NCBI GenBank assembly: GCA_965372405.1
Contig: CBDVCE010000004.1
Coordinates: 48,094-112,093, forward strand
DNA: 64,000 nt
Direction: 5' to 3'
From: Sunxiuqinia sp965372405
Lineage (GTDB): Bacteria; Bacteroidota; Bacteroidia; Bacteroidales; Prolixibacteraceae
A model generated the notes under the pieces. The model searched no databases, had not been told where the DNA came from, and saw nothing but the letters and a program-made list of their open reading frames with translations. This document shows, one piece after another, positions 59,845 to 64,000 of this stretch; the first letter of the stretch is position 1, and each line of letters opens with the position of its first letter. Position numbers and translations under genes: made by a program.

Positions 59845-61328
59845 AAAGAATCTCAATCATCCTAATTTTTATAGGTTTTGCAGTAACTAGTAAAGCCCAA
59901 TTAACAGGCTACAATCTTCTGGAAACCCAGTTTGGCAACATACCTGGCCAAGAGCCTGATAACTTACGTACTTTTTACGATCAGTTTAACATTCAATATC
60001 AAACAAAAGGGGTAAAAGCTTTTGTACGATTGGAACAATTTTATTCGAACAGGCCAGATGGCGATGAATATACAAAGCTTACCCAATACAGCCTAAACTA
60101 TCGGACTAAAGGTTTTGAAGCCAAGCTTGGGAACTTTTATGAAACGCTTGGTCGTGGACTTTTACTTCGTGGTTATGAAATAAAAAACTCAATTTTTGAA
60201 GATCGGATCTATCGTGTTCACCAAGGATTTTACAAAGATATACAGGGTGCTTTTGTTCGTTATTCAAACAACTGGTTCGAGGTAAAAGCACTAAGAGGAA
60301 AGAATCTGGTTCCTCAACTTCCACCAGATCATCCAGACAATCGAGAGGATTTAGTAACTGCCGGCGAACTGAACTTCTTCCTATTTGATCAGAATATTGG
60401 TGCAGTCTATGTGGATAATGACAACCCAAGCGATCATTCAAAATATTTGAGTTTTCATTTGAGTGGATCAATCACTGAGGAAGTTGATTATTATGGAGAA
60501 TTGGCTCATCGTACGAATGGGGAAAGCAACTACTTGAGTTTTGACGATCAGGATTCCTATGGAGCCTACTTCAATCTGAATTACTCAACAAACAATTTTG
60601 GAGCCAGCCTGGAATGGAAAGACTACCACAATTTTACTATTGGCTCTGGTTTATCTGATCCACCAACACTAATAAAGGAACACAGTTACCGAACACTTAA
60701 TCGAAGTACGCATGTTAGTGAGCTACTCGATGAACGGGGTATTCAGCTGGAACTATTTTATACAATCGATGAAAATAACCGATTGACTTTTAATCATTCG
60801 AGAGGGGAAAACAAGTTTGTAAATACTTTCAAGTTTGAAGAATACTTTATGGAATGGTATGCTGATATGACTTCTCTACAATTGAAAACATTTGTCGATT
60901 ATGCATCAGACGAATTTAAGTTGGAAGACAGTCGACTCTCAGCAGGAATATATCTTACCAAACCACTTGAAAATAGATGGGTAGTTAGTCTTGAAACAGA
61001 AGCTCAACAAATTAAACGAAGCTTTGGGGAAGACTCCAAAGTGGAGAATATTTACGCAGGATTAATCTTCAGTAAATCGTCAAAATTTAGCGCTGCCCTT
61101 ATTTGGGAATTTACCAACGATGAAGTGGTAGCCGATTTGGCCTCGACAACTGAGATTGAGAAAAAGAAACACTATTTAAGTACAAACTTATCCTACAAAC
61201 CAAATTATAAAAATACAATTCAACTCTCTGCAGGCCAGCGCTGGGGAGGTCCGGCCTGCACATCAGGAATTTGCTACGAAGTCCTTGACTTTAAAGGAAT
61301 CGAAATTCGATGGACAAAACGATTTTAA
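59841..61328 (+). CDS. DUF6029-like outer-membrane protein
   Basis: A 495-residue protein with signal peptide (MKRISIILIFIGFAVTSKAQ) and a sequence of alternating strands that ends RWTKRF, as barrels do. Conserved aromatics and tyrosines are spread evenly (YLSFHLSGSITEEVDYYGEL). Two cysteines near the end, ACTSGIC, may form a disulfide exposed to the redox neighbours. It resembles the Bacteroidota family DUF6029, function unknown. It overlaps the thioredoxin gene by four bases and is 16 bp before a T9SS redoxin gene, so the three act together. Confidence 0.75.
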   Translation: MKRISIILIFIGFAVTSKAQLTGYNLLETQFGNIPGQEPDNLRTFYDQFNIQYQTKGVKAFVRLEQFYSNRPDGDEYTKLTQYSLNYRTKGFEAKLGNFYETLGRGLLLRGYEIKNSIFEDRIYRVHQGFYKDIQGAFVRYSNNWFEVKALRGKNLVPQLPPDHPDNREDLVTAGELNFFLFDQNIGAVYVDNDNPSDHSKYLSFHLSGSITEEVDYYGELAHRTNGESNYLSFDDQDSYGAYFNLNYSTNNFGASLEWKDYHNFTIGSGLSDPPTLIKEHSYRTLNRSTHVSELLDERGIQLELFYTIDENNRLTFNHSRGENKFVNTFKFEEYFMEWYADMTSLQLKTFVDYASDEFKLEDSRLSAGIYLTKPLENRWVVSLETEAQQIKRSFGEDSKVENIYAGLIFSKSSKFSAALIWEFTNDEVVADLASTTEIEKKKHYLSTNLSYKPNYKNTIQLSAGQRWGGPACTSGICYEVLDFKGIEIRWTKRF

Positions 61329-61344
61329 CTAAAAACAAATCATC

Positions 61345-62112
61345 ATGAAAACAATTATTACATTCTTATTCGTCATATGCATACTGAGTTCTTTTGCTCA
61401 GAATGAGGGAGAAGCTGCACCTGATTTTACGCTGACCCAACTTAGTGGGGGTGATTTTAAACTATCAGACCACCTTGACAAAGTAGTCTTTATTTTCTGG
61501 TTGGGAGACAACTGCCCGCTATGCAAAGCTGTAGCTCCATCTATTAAAACAGAGATTGTTGATATTTTCAAATCAAATGCTGACTTTGTTGCTATTGGAA
61601 TTGATACCTGGGACGGAAGTACTTCAGGAGTTACTACGTTTAAAACCCAAACCGGATTAGACATTAATTATTTACTTAAAGGTTCAGGCATTGCCAATAA
61701 CTATGGAACTATCTATGATCGACTTTCAGTAGTTGATAAAAATGGAATTTTGGTTCATAAAGGAGCCACTGCTGCCAGTGGAGACATCAGCAAAGCAAAA
61801 GATGCCATTACCGCAGCATTGGATGTATCTACCAGTGTTCGTAAACTAAATGAGAACCTTACTGTTTTTAGGAACTACCCAAATCCGTTTAGCAACCAAA
61901 CAACCATTCAGTTTAAGGTTGAAGAGTCATCAATGGTAAGTCTTGATGTTTATGATATTTCAGGAAAGAAAGTTAGAGAAATAACCAACCGGCAATATCC
62001 ATCGGGAGACCATCACATTTCTTTTACAAGGGGTAGTCTTGAGAAAGGACTCTATTTCCTTCGTCTTAAAAATGACAGCTTTATTTCTGTACAAAAGATG
62101 ATTGTGCAATAA
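61345..62112 (+). CDS. Secreted redoxin with T9SS C-terminal sorting domain
   Basis: A 255-residue protein. A signal peptide (ending SSFAQ) is followed by an AhpC/TSA-Redoxin domain (AAPDFTLTQLSGGDFKLSDH) whose active site is CPLC in WLGDNCPLCKAVAP. Residues about 175-255 are a type A T9SS sorting domain (FRNYPNPFSNQTTIQF, VYDISGKKVREI, GLYFLRLKND), so the protein is exported across the outer membrane and anchored or released. It is the third gene of the redox trio. Extracytoplasmic thiol-redox activity of a secreted redoxin is uncommon. Confidence 0.9.
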   Translation: MKTIITFLFVICILSSFAQNEGEAAPDFTLTQLSGGDFKLSDHLDKVVFIFWLGDNCPLCKAVAPSIKTEIVDIFKSNADFVAIGIDTWDGSTSGVTTFKTQTGLDINYLLKGSGIANNYGTIYDRLSVVDKNGILVHKGATAASGDISKAKDAITAALDVSTSVRKLNENLTVFRNYPNPFSNQTTIQFKVEESSMVSLDVYDISGKKVREITNRQYPSGDHHISFTRGSLEKGLYFLRLKNDSFISVQKMIVQ

Positions 62113-62208
62113 GCCTGATTTTCAAGCTGTCTGACAATCTGAGTTTATGAAAAACTGTTAAAAGCAGTTAAGCTTTGTTAGTTTAAGTCAATCATTCAAG
62201 GAAATCCT

Positions 62209-62216
62209 TATTTTTG
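62209..62216 (+). promoter_or_regulatory. -7 element of the CarboxypepD_reg gene
   Basis: TATTTTTG fits TAnnTTTG and ends ten bases before the ATG at 62227, so the 5' leader would be very short. Confidence 0.4.
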
Positions 62217-62226
62217 TGGCTCAATC

Positions 62227-63000
62227 ATGAGAAAGCTGCTACTAATATCTTTTTTGATTCTACTTGCTACACCTTTACTTCAGGTAAATGCACAAGATTT
62301 GGATGACATTGATCCCATTCCTATTCTACTAAAAGGGAAAGTGATTAATAAAGAGGACGGACTGCCAATTCCATATGCACATGTGGTAAATATGCGTACT
62401 CATGGAGGAACAACTACTGATGCCCGTGGAAATTTTTCAATGGAAATGTTGAATGTTGATAGCCTTGGCTTATCGGCAATGGGCTACATGAAAGAATATG
62501 TGAGAATTCCACCTTATCACCCAGAGGACAGTATTTATGTGATTATTGCCAAGCCAATTCGCTATGCTATTCGGGAAGTAAATGTTACCGGCGAAGCCAA
62601 CAAAGTAGATATGGAAGGAGTTGGCACCGGGAAACCTGTTGATATTGATCCTGAACTTAGAGGTGATTCCTATAACGCAAAACCACCCTGGTATGCTGCA
62701 ATTTTTTCTCCAGCATCTTTTCTTCAATATCATCTGAGTAAAAAAGAAAAGGAAAAGCGGGAAACCAGAAACTCTATCATGGATGAAAAACGATGGGACT
62801 TTATTTCTCAATACTACAATAAAGAAATGGTGATGACTCTTACGGGCCTGAATAAAATGGAAGCAGATACATTTATGATCTATTTTAACTCAAAAGGAGC
62901 ACTCAACTATACCAATAATGATTATCAGGTTCGTGAGGCAATTCTTCAAGAATACGAATTCTATAAAAATAAAAAGCTACTAGAGCTGAAGGAGAACTAG
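62227..63000 (+). CDS. CarboxypepD_reg-like (beta-sandwich) secreted protein
   Basis: A 257-residue protein with signal peptide (LLISFLILLATPLLQVNAQ). Residues about 33-110 are a carboxypeptidase regulatory-like domain (LKGKVINKEDGLPIPYAHVV, GTTTDARGNFSMEML), found at the N-terminus of many TonB-dependent receptors. No receptor barrel follows. The remaining part is helical (KEKEKRETRNSIMDEKRWDF), with no known domain. It might be a small cell-surface or periplasmic accessory protein. It has its own probable promoter and no obvious partner. Confidence 0.85.
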   Translation: MRKLLLISFLILLATPLLQVNAQDLDDIDPIPILLKGKVINKEDGLPIPYAHVVNMRTHGGTTTDARGNFSMEMLNVDSLGLSAMGYMKEYVRIPPYHPEDSIYVIIAKPIRYAIREVNVTGEANKVDMEGVGTGKPVDIDPELRGDSYNAKPPWYAAIFSPASFLQYHLSKKEKEKRETRNSIMDEKRWDFISQYYNKEMVMTLTGLNKMEADTFMIYFNSKGALNYTNNDYQVREAILQEYEFYKNKKLLELKEN

Positions 63001-63035
63001 CCTTTTTCCATTTAATGAATTCATTCTTAATTTGC

Positions 63036-63043
63036 TATATTCG
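63036..63043 (+). promoter_or_regulatory. Weak -7 element of the beta-propeller gene
   Basis: TATATTCG is one mismatch from TAnnTTTG, 63 bp before the ATG at 63107. Confidence 0.3.
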
Positions 63044-63106
63044 TGCCTGATTGGAATTTGCCTAAGCCAGTTGAGAATTAATTAGACCAGAAAAAACCTA
63101 GACCAG

Positions 63107-63997
63107 ATGGGAAATCAAAGAATTATTATCCTCTCCTTATTTTGTATTCTTTCAATACTCTTTTATTCGAATAATATTCTTGCTCAGGAAGAAACAAGTA
63201 ACTGGACTGACTATAGAGGCCCCAATAAGAATGGAATAAGTACTGCACAAAATATCCCAACATCATGGAGTGATTCAACCAATGTTACATGGAAAACCGA
63301 AATCCCAGGACGCGGATGGTCTTCACCTGTGATATTTAATGATAAGATATGGCTAACAACAGCCCTTCAGGAAGGTAAAAAACTTCGCTTATTGTCTGTG
63401 AATGCAAACTCTGGTGAAATTCTACAGGATTTATTATTGTTTGAAAGAGATAGCCTGCAAGAGCAACATCCATTAAACAGTTTTGCATCCCCTACAGCCG
63501 CACTTGAAAAAGATCGGGTTTATGCCCATTTTGGAGCATATGGAACAGCTTGTGTTGATACCGAATCCGGAAAGAAACTTTGGGAAAGAACTGACCTTCA
63601 TTGCGAACATGAAGTTGGACCTGGCTCCTCTCCTTTTCTCTACAAAGATCTTCTGATACTAACTTTTGATGGGACAGATGTTCGATTTTTGGTGGCCTTA
63701 AATAAATATACCGGAAAAACAGTCTGGAAAATAAACCGCGATGTTGACGTAGAAGAATATCCGGAGCCAAACAGAAAAGCCTTTACAACACCCATAATTT
63801 CTGAAATAGATGGAATCGAGCAATTAATAAGTGTGGGTCCTCATTCTGTAATGGGATACAAACCCCTATCCGGAGAGCAGATATGGAAAGCTTATTTTAA
63901 GGGATTCTCTGGTTCAGCACGGCCGATTGTTGCCAACAACATGTTATTCAAGACCGTTGCAATACATCCGCATTTAAATATAACTTCCTCCACTTAA
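63107..63997 (+). CDS. PQQ-type beta-propeller repeat protein, possibly truncated at the window edge
   Basis: A 296-residue frame with signal peptide (FYSNNILAQ at its end). The mature part has propeller blades (NWTDYRGPNKNGISTAQNIP, then TWKTEIPGRGWSSPVIFNDK, LVALNKYTGKTVWKINRDVD) of the kind found in outer-membrane-associated or periplasmic PQQ-like proteins. Proteins of this kind are usually about 400 or more residues. The final residues (FKTVAIHPHLNITSST) no longer look like a blade, and the stop falls three bases before the window ends, so a frameshift or a truncated gene is possible. Confidence 0.8.
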   Translation: MGNQRIIILSLFCILSILFYSNNILAQEETSNWTDYRGPNKNGISTAQNIPTSWSDSTNVTWKTEIPGRGWSSPVIFNDKIWLTTALQEGKKLRLLSVNANSGEILQDLLLFERDSLQEQHPLNSFASPTAALEKDRVYAHFGAYGTACVDTESGKKLWERTDLHCEHEVGPGSSPFLYKDLLILTFDGTDVRFLVALNKYTGKTVWKINRDVDVEEYPEPNRKAFTTPIISEIDGIEQLISVGPHSVMGYKPLSGEQIWKAYFKGFSGSARPIVANNMLFKTVAIHPHLNITSST

Positions 63998-64000
63998 TTG

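Overview
The window looks like chromosomal DNA from a Bacteroidota bacterium, most likely a marine or sediment Marinilabiliales-type lineage (order is inference). The support is AT-rich coding sequence, many start regions carrying the Bacteroidota -7 element TAnnTTTG instead of strong ribosome binding sites, a type IX secretion (T9SS) sorting domain, an LL-diaminopimelate aminotransferase (DapL), and several protein families that are mostly found in Bacteroidota (DUF2723, DUF6427-like, DUF6029-like, a Tsx/DUF5020-like channel). No prophage, insertion sequence with a transposase, rRNA operon or CRISPR array was seen. There is one tRNA (Glu).

Layout. 0.1-9 kb is a nitrosative-stress block: a FadL-type outer-membrane protein, a Crp/Fnr regulator, a divergent ferredoxin-type protein, hybrid cluster protein (hcp), a quinol nitric oxide reductase (norZ) divergent from the di-iron repair protein RIC, and an NsrR-like Rrf2 regulator with three cysteines. 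9-11.5 kb holds a GH18 lipoprotein, a GlxA-type AraC regulator and a VOC protein. 11.6-17.6 kb is a tight operon: a large DUF2723 membrane protein, a polysaccharide deacetylase, purD and a DUF6427-like membrane protein. It is followed by a decayed stretch with a carbamoyltransferase remnant and a half-length DUF1456 gene, then a DbpA-like helicase. 19.8-25.8 kb is a MacAB/TolC-like ABC efflux operon. 26.6-28.6 kb pairs a purine permease with a Tsx-like channel. 28.8-33.1 kb holds an aldo/keto reductase, an acyl-CoA ligase, DUF2461 and ispD.

33.2-40 kb is a TetR-TolC-adaptor-RND efflux operon. It is followed by a NemR-like TetR regulator with its own palindromic operator and a flavin-binding partner gene. 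41.1-41.7 kb is a repeat-rich gap with a 162-bp MITE-like hairpin. 41.7-43.9 kb has a DapF-like protein in which both catalytic cysteines are serine, next to a LysA-like decarboxylase. 44-51.6 kb holds ORF6N, GT4, tsaC, a head-GIN protein, rimM, rpsP, rpsT with tRNA-Glu, oxyR, a SpoU methyltransferase and an unknown lipoprotein. 51.6-55.7 kb has polyphosphate kinase fused in frame to an ArsC domain, a GNAT enzyme, and prfB with its programmed +1 frameshift. 55.8-56.6 kb is a second repeat-rich gap. 56.6-64 kb holds an ECF sigma factor with a membrane partner, dapL, a thioredoxin / outer-membrane protein / T9SS-redoxin trio, a CarboxypepD_reg protein and a PQQ-type beta-propeller protein at the edge.

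How it fits together. The first 9 kb make a coherent NO/hydroxylamine detoxification and Fe-S repair module with palindromes at the places expected for its regulators. The items most worth a second look are the Ser/Ser DapF-like protein with its LysA-like neighbour, the PPK1-ArsC fusion, the secreted-redoxin trio at 59.4-62.1 kb, and the non-coding hairpin elements at 3.3, 41.1-41.6 and 55.8-56.4 kb.
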